Source: Cryptomeria japonica (Eukaryota; Streptophyta; Pinopsida; Cupressales; Cupressaceae). From it: a stretch of 64,000 nucleotides of DNA. Within the stretch, counting starts at the first letter, position 1. Every line of letters begins with the position of its first letter. The position numbers and the translations under genes were made by a program. Of the stretch, positions 1-13,000 are shown in pieces. Where the stretch lies: positions 614,216,977-614,280,976 of the forward strand of contig NC_081408.1 in NCBI RefSeq assembly GCF_030272615.1. Reading direction: 5' to 3'. A model generated the notes under the pieces. The model worked only from the letters and a program-made list of their open reading frames with translations. It did no database searches and was not told where the DNA came from.

Positions 1-2325
1 AATAATTATGTAATGTTTTTGTTCATTCGATTAGGTAAGTACAAAGTTAAAGATATGAATGTATATATCGAGCCTCTTATCGACGAGTTGATGGAGTTAT
101 GGAATGGTGTCACTATGTATGGCGTCTCTAGACCAATAGGACAAAGACTATTTCAATTCCATGCGATGCTTCTATGGACAATAAACGATGCCCCGGGGCT
201 AACACATTTTTGTGGTATATTATAGTGTTTAAGTTGTGCATGAACATTATAATTCAAAAAATTATCATATTTAATCCAATTATACATTATCTTGTAGGTC
301 TTCAAACAAAGGGAAAATTTGCATGTCCTGTTTGTGGTCCAAAGATGAAATCTCATCATTCAAAAGTTTAGGAAAGCAGGTGTTTGATGAGTATAGGCAC
401 TTTCTCCACAGAAATCATAAGTATCAAAATACTAAAAAACATCTTTTCAATGGGAAAGAAGAGAATACATCAAAGCCACAAAGAATGACACCTCACCTGT
501 GGAAGTTGGAATATAATAGAATTAATCATCAAGGTAATGCCATTCCATCTATTGGTTTGTCATAAAACATCTTTTCTATTTTGTTTTGTTTATTGATGAT
601 GTGATTGATGATCGTGAAGGTCGTGAAGGCATAAATGACCACCTTCCTAAAGGACTAAAAAGTTATCCCCAACAATTTTGTAGGTTGCCCTACTATGAGC
701 AGTTACAAATTGTTCATTTGTTTGATAGTATGCATATTGGAAAGAATATAACAAAGACAGTATGGAAAATATTGGATGGAAGGCATGACAAAGAAAAAAT
801 TGTCAAAATATGTAGTGACATTCAGGATTCCAATCACGCAATGATAAATGTCATTCAATCAAATAGCCATGGAGACCAGATTAATATAAGTGAGCTTCCT
901 TGGTTATTAATGGACCAGCAAAGCAATGTTATAAAAGAAGTCATACAAAAAATTCGATTTCCCACAGGATTTGCTGCGAACATAAACAATCTCATATCAA
1001 AGAAAAGTGAATTTGGGCCAGGGATGAAAATACATGATTGGCATACCTTCATTAAGGTAATTCAGGTTCTTGTGTTTTTAGTATGTATTTAAGTACTGCG
1101 CGTACGTTTACTTTTCATTATGTTACAAAAAAATGAAACAATAATTTTATAATTGTTGCAATACATTCTACCTCTATCTCTCACAGACGACTTCGACAAT
1201 AATGTCAAGCAAGTCATATATGATCTTGGAAAATACATGAGGTAAGTAGTGATATTTATTTAGTTCATTGTATAGATATTATATTTGCGATTTGTTTTAC
1301 TTGTTATGTAATATATTTTTTTGCGTCTTGAATACCTTGTAGGTGGTTGTCATGTAAAGAAATCCATAAAGATGATATAAAATATTGGAAGAGAAAAATT
1401 CCTCATTTAATGTGTGAAATATAAAAGTGTCTGCCTCCAGCTTTTTTCAATGCACAAGAACACTACCTCATACCCCAAGTTGAGGAGATTGAATTGTGTG
1501 GACCTGTACAACTAGGTCAATGTGGATGGTTGAGAGGCACTTGAAATTTTTGAAGGCTTTGCTTTGACAAAGAGCACATCCTAAGGGTTCTATGGTGGAG
1601 GGATATATGGTATACCAAACTATGGTGTACATTTCTGAATATCTTCCTAAGTTTGCAGCAAAGATCCACGTGGATCGCATTTGGGATCCCAACACCATTA
1701 ACAAATTCGAAGGGGAGTACTTGATGGGGAAAGGTAGATTGAGGAAAGTGAGAGGTAATTATAAGATGTTATTGTAGTTAATTAATTCTCAATCTTCAAA
1801 ATAAATCGATTGTAAGTTATTTTTTGTACAGTTGGTCGAGAGTGGGATGCACTACATTTGTATATTACAAACAATCTTGATTGGATGATGGTATGGATTG
1901 AACGTTGTCAACATTCTGGGTGCACGTTAACATGGGAAGGTGTGGCTTCATTGGTTAAAGAAGCACATTGTAATGGAGATTCCAATGTTACGCAAAGGGA
2001 AATTGGTTTAGCATATGGTTTAAGAGATAAACAGGTACGTATAAATTTATTAATCACCCATATGTTTATCAACTCACAATGCAATAAATTTTACATGTTT
2101 GACATATCACAGGTCAAACACCACAACGCTATGTGCTGCAATGGTCATAAATTTTGCATAAAAAAGTTGGATGACACGAAGAAAACTTGTGATTCTAGCA
2201 TCACTGCAATCTTTGAGGTAACAAATATTTCATCGAGAAATGACAGTCATTCTCAACAGTCTCAAAATCGATACTATGGCATTTTGGATGATATACTTGA
2301 GTGTGACTCTAATTCCATTACATAA
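1..2325 (+). pseudogene. CACTA (En/Spm) TNP2-like transposase, 5'-truncated by window edge, degenerate
   Basis: Catalytic transposase of a CACTA DNA transposon, which would act in the nucleus on its own terminal repeats. Pieces in order match the TNP2 family layout: an AMLLWTINDAPG block (about 165-205), a KGKFACPVCG block (about 307-345), the RLPYYEQL and DSMHIGKNI blocks (about 680-745), the DUF4218-type LPPAFF and VEGYMVYQT blocks (about 1430-1660), and a DUF4216-type YYGILDDI block near 2270. The parts join across plausible GT-AG introns, for example 215-297, 1057-1186 and 1242-1342. The last of these joins M-R to W-L-S-C in frame. An in-frame TAA near 1421 and disrupted frames near 1500-1600 indicate decay. 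The N-terminus lies left of the window. Family assignment is fairly sure; exact exon borders after 1400 are not. Confidence 0.8.
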
Positions 2326-3160
2326 TTAATTCATGATGCACCTTTTAATATGGAGATGGAGATAGGGAGAGTGGCTATGTGATGGATCACATGTTTATGA
2401 TGATGCATGTGATATTTTTTGAACTTTGTGTTTATTTATAGAACATGGATTGTTTGTTATCTATGTGATGGATGGTGATTTATGATACATATGTGATGGA
2501 TTACATGTTTATGATGACACATGATATGTGATGCTAATTGTGATGCTCAATTACATATATGATGACACATCATGTGATGCTTCTGATGCTTATGATACGT
2601 ATGTATTTATTGTTTACCAACTTACAAATGTAGTAATGCTTATGATGCTTAATTGATGGTGTTGATTTTAGGTATAGTCCTTGTGTGATGTTGTCACCCT
2701 TGGTGGGAACAGGTCATTGACTAGAGACATCGTCAACCATTTAGTTGAGGATCCTACAGATTCTACATTGTATAGGACCCTAAACCCCTTTGACGAGGAT
2801 CCTGCATAGTCTCATGGATGGACAGGTATAACTAGTCAATACACCCTATAGAAACAGTTTTTTTTTTTAAATTACTTGGATAAAAAACTTCCTCAGTTTT
2901 TCAAACCTCGACATTAGCAGCAAATCTAATACAGTTATCAACACTTGAGGCCCTGGTTGGACTTATTCTAATTTTCATCCCAAAATCAACTTTAGGGCTG
3001 ACTTCTTCATCAACATTACCCTCATTTGCAAAATTTCTCTCTCATTTCATGGAGTGCAGATACCCCCAAATAGTTATTTGTCAAATTTGTCTTTGTCAAG
3101 TGAGGAAAATGTAGTAATAGAAAATTAAAGTGACACATGTAGTAGGTCTACAATAGAGAG
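2326..3160. other. Spacer between the two CACTA coding units, with ATGTGATG repeats
   Basis: No coding region is supported from 2326 to about 3160. At 2380-2600 short imperfect repeats of TGTGATGGAT, TTTATGATGA and CACATG occur several times and look like degenerate microsatellite expansion. The sequence 2640-2820 has short open stretches but no recognised domain. Confidence 0.4.
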
Positions 3161-3164
3161 ATCA

Positions 3165-3805
3165 ACAAGAGGTCAAAAGATTAGAAGAAAATTCAATAAA
3201 CGCATGAAATTTTTCCTTGCTCAAGGGGGGTCATGTTCTTATGATAATGAGACCAAAGGTGACATTGAGGTGCCACTGAGGTACAGACATCTACAAAAAC
3301 AATGGGTGCCCAAGTAACTTCCTCCAATAAACACTGATTTTTGTGTTAACGATAGGATATATCGCATAGCACCTTCATCGTTACATGATTTAGGCTTATT
3401 TTCCATGGATGACATAAAGGTCTGTTACAATAGAGTTGCAGAATTGATGGAGTTTGTTGGACCTTGTTACAATTGCAAACATTGGATGCAAATTGTTAAA
3501 TATAAAAAAAGTATCCATAGATATGCACTGTCAGCAAATTATATACAACAGAAATATAATGATCAAAGTAAACGAGTGGCTGTATACATTGATGGTCAGC
3601 CAAAAGAAATAGGGAATCTTGCAGGTTTTATAAATAGTACACGACCTGGGTCAACTAATAAACAACCCAATTGCATATTTGAGGCGTGCGAGGGAAATCG
3701 TGTATTTGTATGTGCGATAAAATCAATAAGTGCAAGTGAAGAGCTTCTAATTGATTACAATTTGAATCGCATAGATAGAAACAAAGTTAATATCATGGGG
3801 GTGGT
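3165..3805 (+). pseudogene. SET-domain-like ORF inside the CACTA coding region
   Basis: The frame opens near 3165, is interrupted by one TAA at 3314-3316, and then runs openly past an ATG at 3405 to 3827. Its C-terminal half carries the signature of a SET (protein-lysine methyltransferase) domain: an IDG, then GNLAGFINS, then PNC, then an SASEELLIDYNLNRI block. This resembles the GN-x-x-RFIN...PN...GEEL-x-DY core that binds S-adenosylmethionine and lysine. The classical NHSC is replaced by NSTRPGS, as in divergent SET proteins. The N-terminal half (YNRVAELMEF, CYNCKHWM) is not recognised. It lies just after the TNP2-like unit on the same strand and is followed by further small exons, so it is probably the first part of the element's second gene. 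Whether it is an active enzyme cannot be told. Confidence 0.55.
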
Positions 3806-3940
3806 ACGTACTATATACCATTTTAATTAACCGACCTCCAATTAATGAATCCAATATACCATTTTATTATGAAGTTTTTTTGCTAAATCTATTGGTTTAA
3901 TTTCACTAACGTTTTTTATATTTTTTCTTTGTCACAGGCT

Positions 3941-5095
3941 GACATGGATCCATCACATATCACAGACAGAGATGTAGCTTGTGACACTTCTACTGAGCAG
4001 GTAAACCTCATTGTAATTGTACAAATTAGATAGAAGCAAACTGTAACATTATTATGTTCTTTTTTTTAGTGATTTATATTAATTTTATAATTGTTAATGA
4101 TATTCTTGACACAGATGGATGTTCAGGGAAAGGGAAAGGGAGTTGCAGTACTTGAGCACCTTTCTAGGGATGTGGAATCATTAGGGTTAAGCGATGATGA
4201 CCCTGAAGATCCCACAGACCTTATGAAATTCTTTAAAATGCCTCTTATAAAAATTATAAAAGAGATTGTTGCTTTGGCAGCCGTGCATCCTATCACTAAT
4301 GAGATACAAGAGAGGGTGGCATTATTGATTTGGACAGCAGAAAACTTGCAAGTAAGCAGTAATGAAAGCTTTAATTATAACAAAAGTTCAATAATGGTTT
4401 ATATTTTATTCTCTTTTATGTCATTAACTAAAATATGTACGTATTGTTTTTACAGCAATTTATCTGCCCTCATCAAAGTCATTCCCATGATCAGGGTGTT
4501 GCAGGATCTTTAGGTGATGATGATTTTCTTGTATTATCACTTGCTTGGCTTATCACTCTGAGTATCCAAAACACATCATACTTGATATTGTCAATTTTCA
4601 AAACAAAGGTTCATCCTTGTTTACAATTCTTGCACTTTTCATATATATAATGTATTATTCTTTAGGTGTTGTCAATGTTACTGTGCAAATGTCACCGCCG
4701 CCTCATTAGAGGTTACCCTCACCTGTATTGCAGACTACAATGTCGGCAACATGTAGCATGCAGACATCCTCTAGTGCACATCATATTGGCCTGCCCACTG
4801 TTGGTAGATCCCTCTTTTTCTCTATCTTCTATCATGTGTTTATTTCCCTTCAAGCATTCTTTCTTGAATTCTAATGCCATTTCATAGTGGATTCATTTTT
4901 TGCAGGAGGAGATGCACATGAGGATGTGCCAGAGGCAACTACTACTAATAACATACCATCATTTCCTGGATCTTCTCGTATTACTAGTATGGGAACATTG
5001 CAGGCCACATTGGTGGTGAGCAATGAAGAAATGATTCCCTTAAAGATACAAAAGGTTCCAGGTACTTTAAAATTATTATTATATATACTCTAATT
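3941..5095 (+). pseudogene. Small acidic/low-complexity exons of the second CACTA gene
   Basis: Several short open segments on the + strand are separated by AT-rich stretches with plausible GT/AG borders. One near 3940-4000 reads DMDPSHITDRDV. One at 4124-4350 contains KGKGVAVLEHLSRDVESLGL and an acidic DDDPEDPTD run. One near 4456-4520 contains PHQSHSHDQG. One at about 4665-4805 has an in-frame TAG, and one at about 4907-5060 contains GDAHEDVPEATTT. No catalytic domain is recognised. Position between the SET-like part and the basic domain at 5369-6065 suggests linker exons of one gene. Exon borders are tentative. Confidence 0.4.
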
Positions 5096-5368
5096 GTGAT
5101 TTACTTTATGATCACTCATTTTGGACTAATGATCCCATGAATTTTTTGCAGGCAATGATATTTTCTATAAAAATCTTAGTAACATTGCATTGCAGATATT
5201 TGGGCCCACCATATGTAAAAGGTGGTACATCATATGTGAACTAACCCTAATCCACTTTTGATTTCATATCATTGCTAGAATAGTTTTCCTTTGATCCATT
5301 TCTTGAAGTGTAATAAATGTAGCTTCAGTTCATTTCTGAATCTAACAAGTCTGTTTTTTCTTTAAAAG

Positions 5369-6835
5369 GTGGAATGACCAAGAAAAAAGGTTAAAAGATG
5401 AACTGACAAACCAAATGGTTGAGTGGTTTGGAAATGACACCTTTGACAAAACCAAGATCCTTGAAAAAGCTGGCACATATCTAAAGTATGTGAGGGACCA
5501 ATATAGGACCCATTTGGAGAGGAACCTAAAGTACAAGCATCCCCCCATGATTCCAAAGAGGGAGTGGAAGGACCTGATTTTGGATGCCAAGGAGAAAATT
5601 GAAAGGAAAAAAGGAAATACACCACTAGACGCCAGAAGAAGATACGAAATGCTATTAAGAATGTAATTATGTACTAATTAATTACTCTTTATATTTATAT
5701 AATATAACATATTTCAAACTTTTTATAGACTAAGTGACACGTCAAAGGCAACCAAGGCAAGGCAAGAAAAGCACAGGCAACACAAACTCGGCTCTGGTGG
5801 TTACATGAAACTTGCTGCACGAATTGTAAGTATCTCATGTAAATGAAATATTGCATCAAAATATTAATAAATTGCAAACATTTTTTTTTTATCAAACAAT
5901 GCAAGCAAAATTCATGATACCAAGCAAAAATGCAGGGCTTTGAATTCAATAAAGCACCCACAGAAGATGACAAGAGAATTGCCTACCAGCAAGCCTATTT
6001 AGTTGTGGCTGATCGGCTACAAGAATTGAGTGGGCATACACAACATTTGAGTGCATCTGTCACACAGGTAAATATGCTAAATGGAAGTTGTTTCAAATTG
6101 AATACTTTACCAATAATCTAATTGATGTTGAGTTCCAACATAAAGTGACTATATTTGTTTTAAATAAGCAAGCAATGATAACAATGTGCATGTCATTGGA
6201 ATGCAACCTTCTAATTGTGAAACGCCACCTGCACATGAAGGTCTGGATGTGCATCCCAGTAGTGGAGGTTTTCATTTGCTATTCAAATTTATTTATTTAG
6301 CTATTAATACAATTAAACATCTTAATTTGTAATTAGAGTAGTAATTAATGTAACCTTTTTTGTTAATATTTTAGAGCATGTAGTCAGTGGTGAGAAGGTG
6401 GAGCATGATCTGGGTACACAACATCAAGAACGTGATGTTCCCCACTCAAGTAAAGAGGACCACTATTATTGCTTTAAACAAATATGATTGCAATTGGTGT
6501 TCAACATTAATGTAACCTTTAGTATTTCAAGTCCAGATGATCTAGAGGGTGTTCAGCATGTTGAGGTTGAGGCTACACAAAATGATGTGACCCCATCAAG
6601 TAAAGAGCACAACAATTATGTTCTCTAAATTAATGAAATACTTGTAACAATAATTTTTATTTTTTTTTAATTTAACCCATTTCTTTGTTATTGCAGAGGA
6701 CCCCCCTTCGCTTCAACATCCTCATCCTCAGTATAAGACTAGGCATACATCAAGATCACGAGCAGTTGGCGGAATATCTGCAGAGGGGGGAAATGATGAA
6801 GAAACTAATGTTCCACTTAGTCTTTTCATAGCTTA
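5369..6835 (+). pseudogene. CACTA second-gene C-terminal part, plant-transposase (TNP1/Ptta-like) domain
   Basis: The exon at about 5369-5662 encodes a charged helical region (KILEKAGTYLKYVRDQYR, then IPKREWKDLILDAKEKIERK). The next, about 5729-5829, follows a TTTTATAG acceptor and contains KARQEKHRQHKLGSGGY, a motif pattern shared with the plant transposase family (Ptta/En/Spm) found beside TNP2 genes. A further exon, 5931-6068, reads GFEFNKAPTEDDKRIAYQQAY. Small acidic exons follow, and the frame appears to close with SLFIA and a TAA at 6833-6835. In CACTA elements such a protein is thought to bind subterminal repeats and assist the transposase. Homology is judged by motif only. The stretch has no obvious frameshift but exon joins are inferred. 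Confidence 0.5.
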
Positions 6836-6879
6836 AAAGAAAAAACAAAAAAACAAATGATTGTAATCTAACTTATTTG

Positions 6880-7130
6880 ATAATGACTAATTTTTATGTG
6901 TTAGTGAATGTAATTATGTGCTAATTAATGGTTATGGATGATATGTGTTAATTAATATTGATGAATGTTGTGTGTTAATTAATGTTAATCAATGTTATGT
7001 GTTAATGAACGTTATGTGATATTAATGAATGAATGCTATATGTTATTAATGGTAGAAAGAATGAATGAATGAATGTTATAAGATGTTAAAAGGGAATTTA
7101 GAGTGATGTTGGGGGGGGGGGGGGAGGGGC
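6880..7130. repeat. GTTAATTAATG / GAATGAATG simple repeats and a G14 tract
   Basis: From about 6890 to 7080 the sequence is built from degenerate copies of TGTGTTAATTAATG and then GAATGAATGAATG. A run of 14 G occurs at 7111-7124. No coding potential is visible. This probably lies in or just after the 3' untranslated part of the CACTA unit ending at 6835. Confidence 0.6.
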
Positions 7131-7416
7131 CAAATGAGCTTCCACCTTCATGTGGTTGGCCCTGTTAAGTAGAGAATATTAAACTATTCTTGAAACCAAG
7201 CGAAGCTCAATAAGAACAAGATAACACACTTTTCAATATTTCATTATGTTGCACAGTTAATCTTATGGAATAATGTATATTGAATCTTAATTGTAGGGTC
7301 CAACAGAGCCAACACCACAAGTTGCTGGGTATAATGAACTCCCATATTTTCTTGTCTGTACACGAACAATATGAGTTGCTTCTAGTGTTGATATCCAAGG
7401 CGGAACTACAAAAGTT

Positions 7417-7551
7417 ATGAATATGCCTCATCCTTGTAAGTTTTTTTATTACTTGTAAGTAATGAATATGCCTCATCCTTGTAAGTTTTTTTATTACTTG
7501 TAAGTAATGAATATGCCTCATCCTTGTAAGTTTTTTTATTACTTGTAAGTC
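7417..7551. repeat. 45-bp tandem repeat, three copies
   Basis: Copies at 7417-7461, 7462-7506 and 7507-7551 are identical except for the last base. Each begins ATGAATATGCCTCATCC and ends in ACTTGTAAGT plus one base. They abut with no spacer, so this is a minisatellite and not a CRISPR-type array. Confidence 0.9.
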
Positions 7552-7604
7552 ATGAATATTGCTCTTTAGTTGATTAAAATTAAATGAAAATCTTTAATGA
7601 ATAC

Positions 7605-9671
7605 ACAAAACTATATACATATGCAGGTGCACCATGGTTGAGATGGTCCAACTCCCTAGTCTCACTCTACGACTAATCTCATGCCATATCTAAATCAAAG
7701 ACATCTCAAATACATCGTCGGTGGAAAGCTGCAAAATGCCATTTTCATACATAAGCAAGACATACACAATTGGGCACAATCACCAAGAGAATGGTAAAAA
7801 GTGTGTTTGAGATTGTATCATGGATGCTTTTAAGAATTGTATCATGGATGCAAAAAATGTCTTCATTAATCCTTGACTCATGATTGCTATAATACTTCTT
7901 TAGACTTCTCATGTCATTTGTTTCACTTCTTCACTATTTTGGACTGAGTTTCAACTCTGTATTTGCCTTGACTTATGACAGCACCTAGCTTTGTCCTATC
8001 TTTGTAAGCTTCCTCTTTGAATTGTTGTTGTAGCTTTGATAATACCTTTTTAATATTGCACTATTTGTAAGGAGGAAAACTCCTAATTCATGTTGCAAAT
8101 TGTGTTCTAGTGACTAAGACTAACCTTTTTCGTACTTGAAGTTTTTGACTAGTTGTCATAACCTCTGACTTTGATGCTTGTGCCTCAATAGAACTAGATG
8201 TTTCTTGTATGCATACTTGGTCAAGGATTGCATTATGATGCTATAGGGCTACAAACTAAGATTATTTATTGTATTAAGTTGCACATTTGACATGAGTTTC
8301 CCTATGATTGCTATGCCTCTTGAGGTTATAAGGTGTTGTTCTTGTCAATTTTTGACAATGCTGCAACAATAACGTGTTATTTGTTGTTAAGGTTTGAAAA
8401 GACCTTTTAGAAACTTATACCCTTGTCTTTTTCACTCAGTAGACTTGATTACTGTCATTTTATTTGGTACTAGGTATGACTACCTACTGGCTTTACTATA
8501 GACTAGAATCTCTCTAGACTGTATTTTCTGAGTGTTGTTGTTCTATACTTGACCATCTATTAGGAAAACATAGCTTGAAATGTCCAAAACAATTAATGAA
8601 TGACTGCACTATCACCAATCTATCTTGAAGATTTGACTACTCTTTAGATTATGATTATGACTGTCATGATATTTCATGAGACTGCTCTATCCCCATATGA
8701 AACCCTTTGTTCCCACAAATCAATACTTTGAACTTGACTACAACTTTATAGTGATCACTATCTTTGTACAGTAAGCTTGCTACTTTCTCAACTTTCGATA
8801 TATTGGAGGCTCCTAGGATGGTTCCTATCTTATAGTCACAATACCTTGCTATAATTTTCATTTCAGATCACTTCTCAATGATCATATGATGTCTTTGTCT
8901 TTTGAATTTGACTCTCGAGGTGAACACTAACAACGCATTGGTGCTTGCAATGTTAAAACCTTGGCCAAGATGGTGATGCTTTATCTAAGTGATTGTTAGA
9001 TCACATGAACTAGATACACCTACTAGTCAGATGGTCATAGTAGTTAGGGGTTACCTATAGTGTGTGACTGACTAGTTGCGTGTAGGTTTTGAACACCAAG
9101 ATCAAATGGCCAGATGTAAAAGAGACCCAATCCTTAGAATGCACCCTCATGAAGGGTTGGGTCTCTTCCAATTGGAAGGGGCATGGGAGACTAGCAAGTC
9201 TATGATTGAATGGAGAAGCCCTTGATGATTCTCTCCCTATTCGAAACTATGTCGAGGCTTGATACAAAAAGTTTCAGTTGGAAAGTTAAATGAATTGTAA
9301 CCTCTGAACCTTTATCTCTTCCCTCAAAAATGAAACTTGTCATTTGAATTCCTTTCTCTTATTGATTAGCTTAATAATATTTGTTCAATGTTTTTTATCA
9401 TTAAAAGATTACCTTCCTTTTAGATAAATTAGTTAGATTCTTATTATGTTGAAGAACATTTAGTTAGTTTTCTCCTTCAACTGAAGTAGTTATGTTTTAT
9501 TTTGAAATGCTCAATTTTTTATCTTAATATAGATCACAATTTATTTTCTTTAAGTATAGAATTAATGAAATATTACATATGGTATCAGAGTAACCAAGTT
9601 CGACATTGAACCTCAGGCTTTCCACCAATAAACAAAACTATATACATATGCAGGCGCACCATGGTTGAGAT
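7605..9671. repeat. 40-bp direct repeat flanking the LTR-like fragment
   Basis: ACAAAACTATATACATATGC and the following 20 bases occur at 7605-7644 and again at 9632-9671 with a single T/C difference. A partial third copy with shuffled order follows at 9672-9705. Forty bp is too long for an LTR-element target duplication, so local duplication or end-joining filler is more likely. Confidence 0.7.
7639..9590 (+). mobile_element. LTR-like fragment ending in a tRNA-Met-type primer-binding site (copia-like)
   Basis: At 9580-9590 the sequence TGGTATCAGAG matches the usual initiator-Met primer site of plant Ty1-copia elements. It is preceded by TTACA (LTR end at about 9577). About 1.9 kb upstream has no ORF, is AT-rich, and has the texture of a long LTR. 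The left border is uncertain. I place it near 7639 because a 40-bp sequence at 7605-7644 recurs at 9632-9671 with one mismatch. No gag or pol follows, so this would be a truncated or rearranged element. Confidence 0.4.
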
Positions 9672-9705
9672 AATATGCAGGTGCACTATATACAAAACTA
9701 TATTC

Positions 9706-10009
9706 GCAAGTAAATATTTTATTCAAATCCACAATATGAAACACAGAGTTTTACTGGAAGAACACAAGTAACCTTATCTCCTTTAGATAATATCACAAGC
9801 AACTGCCTACAGAAAGATGCAGTAATCCATAGCATATACACAAAGGAAAGATGATTGATTATATTATGTATGTTCGCAAAATGGTACAATAGTAAGCCTG
9901 AGGCTATATTCTACTTCTTCTCTAATGATCCTTATTGTTACAAAAGTTCCCTCATTTATATGAGGGTATACATTGTCACCAAGCATCGTGGCTTTTCAGC
10001 ACATAACTA
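9706..10009. other. Non-coding spacer
   Basis: About 300 bases of AT-rich sequence between the LTR-like fragment and the unknown minus-strand gene. No ORF, repeat or recognised signal was seen. Confidence 0.4.
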
Positions 10010-13000
10010 TTAATTAGCATTTTTGTTAACAAACTGGAAGATAAGCAAGTTCAACATTCCTATGTGTTCAATGTACTTATCATCTTTATACATTAGAATG
10101 TCATTGTTTAGTGTCCTCATGTCACTTTTTATCTGGAAATGATTAGATAGAATATGGTTAACACAAAGTGACAATTCTTTGTCCCGATCCAACTCTGCTA
10201 CTGCTCGATTCTTCTCATCACTAAACTCTTGTTTCCACTGTTCCAATGATACTAACTCACCATTACTATAAAAAGAGGGCACCCTAGGGGTATTCCCATC
10301 GTCCAGCCTCTGAATCTCTTTCCTTAATTTATTTGCCAATTCATCATGGGACTTCAAGTAAGCCTCGGCTTCAATTTTCTCACCTGGATTCATCAGATTG
10401 TTGTCACTCATCATGCCTTCCAACCGAGACCTGAGCCTTTCATGCTCTTTCAAATCTTTGACTGTTCTAGTGTATGTCTTCCAATATATTTCTACAACCT
10501 GCACCATACTTTTGAATCTATTCTCAACGACCTCGAGAACTAACTTATCCATCTTTTGTTGTTTCTTTTTTACTTGTCGAGATGTCTTTTCGGCCCTATT
10601 CCTCCAATACATAGCATTTGTCAAGGCATCCATGGCATCTCTTTCAACACCGTATGTCATTCTTGTTCGACTGGTACCTGTATCAATCTGAAGCAATCTT
10701 GCTTGCAACGTCTGTTTTTCTTCATCGGTTTTCTCATATAGGCTTTTGTATGTAGAATTTTCTCGGAATAGAAACTCTATCTGATCTTGGTTCAGTTTAG
10801 CGACATCCAAATTTAGTTTGACAATTGTTCTAGGGTCAGTCTTTCCAACTTGTTGCACCATCAAATGTCCAAAAGCTTCTTTTGTATCAACCAATATAGG
10901 TCTTTCATCTTTGGGATAGATAGCCCATTGTAGAAGAGCCTTCTGATCTGGATCATATCTTGATCCTCTAAAGAGTTTATCAATCTCTTTTGGCATCATT
11001 TGCTTACTTGGGTCTTGTTTCTTGAGGAGTCCATCAAACAACAAGGCAGGGTTCATGTCCCATCTAGAGTATAATAGCACACCAGCTTCCTTAAGCAACT
11101 ATCTTCCCTTCTCAAGTGTCATTTCTCTCATCACAAGATCCATCTCCTCTTGTAACTTTTGAAGTTGTTTCTATTCTTCACTATTTCTCATGTTATTCCT
11201 AATTTGAGATCCTTTATGTTCATAGAGGAATGCGGTGAACTCCTTGGAAGCAATGAAGTCAGTATCAGCAATGAAATCCTCATGCTCTAGGAATCTGATG
11301 TCAACCACTTCTCAGACATTCAGTTGTCCTATTGCCAAGTGTATCGATGTATCCTCTGCATAACCAGGGGGTAATCCTCTTGAGGAGTGAATGGAACGAT
11401 GCTAGATGTGGAAGCAGGAGACATATGAGCCAAAGGCTCTGTATTCCTAATAGTATCAATGTAATCCCTAAAAACATGAGGTGGGACTCCCTCAAGTATT
11501 TCCAATTCATGCTCCATAAGTTTGTTGGCCAACTCCAAGGAGTCTTCAATCTTTTGTAGCACGTTCTTATCCATTTTCCTTCTAAAAAGATTCCATTTAT
11601 AAGCTTACATTGCTTTCTCAAACTTTATTCGCTTCACTCTGGCCTCTTCTTTGCCAATGTTCTTAATGAGGTCATCCGGTAGGTAAGATTTATGCTCTCC
11701 AACCTTTAGCTTTTGTGATGACCGAGCTATCCTTATGTATCCTTCAGGATCAAAATTGGGCCTTGGATCCCCCATAGCCATGCCATAATAATCCAATTTT
11801 GTCTGCAGCAGGCCATAAATCTTTGAACTTTTCACAATAAAATCTGAAAATACTAACAACCCAGGTACAATTGATTGTTTCCCATGTCTTGTCAGCTGTT
11901 CTGTACTCACTATTGACAGTTGCCTCACAATTTTCAGACAAGCCACTCTGTTAGGGACTGTAAGTGGTAGTAAGTATGGTCTCCCTTTGAACCCATATAC
12001 CCTAACTTGTGTGGAGTCTGAAAAACAATACCAATCTCCCCAATTGTGTTCAATTGAGGGATCTTCAGTGAAATCTTTTGGTCTTAGGAATCTTTGAACC
12101 TCTGGTGCAAGGGCATGATTGCACGGGCATCCCAATAGTCTATATAATGGCTTGACAAAGAACTCCTCAAAATGCCAATATTGATTATTCACATACCTCT
12201 GGTCCCATGAAGAAACCCATAGTTGCACTGGTTTTCTCATCCCAACATTGTCATATGTCCTGACACATAACTCTTCTAGCCATAACCCTTCATCTTGGCC
12301 CACATACAATAGCATATGCATAAGTAAGGAATAATTCTTGAAATGAACATTGATGACATCCCCCTTTAACTTTTCTAACCCATGACTCAAAACCTCAACC
12401 AAATAAGTAGAAAAATCAAAGAAGTGGGGGTCCTTAGACTACAAATCGGCACAAATGACCATGGCTGCAATATCCATCAAAGGATGGGCTTTTATCCCTA
12501 GCACTTGGGCAACACAGTAATAGGTATACTTGAAATATGGATGGAAAGAGTTGACATCATAGGGAGCTTTGTCAACCTGACCTAGTGGCACTAATGACCC
12601 TGCATTCCTAGGTCTATGTATAGGGAGTCTCCATGTTTTGTAAATGTGCTCTAGGTTAAAATATTCACTTGTTAACTTCTTGAGGTCAATCAGTTCTTCA
12701 AATCCCCAATCCAACTCGAACATGGTGTCAATAACCTCCTTTGTGATTGCAAGAATTGGCTCACCCATGTAGTTATATATGGTCTTAGTTTTAGGGTCAT
12801 TATTGTTTGCCAATGCCTTCATGAGCTCCACATTAATGAATACATTAGCCACAGCTAACCTTCCTAAGTTCAATCACCATAAATTATTGATAGGTTGAGG
12901 GGCAGCTCTTCTGTTGTACCCATATATGAATAATTCATACCCTCTCAATTTTGTCCATATGTCTCCAAGATCCTCAAACCAGTTTTCCAGGCCTTCCTCA

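Noticed and set aside
7417-7551. CRISPR-like array
   Set aside because: Units abut without spacers and the genome is a plant; it is a minisatellite.
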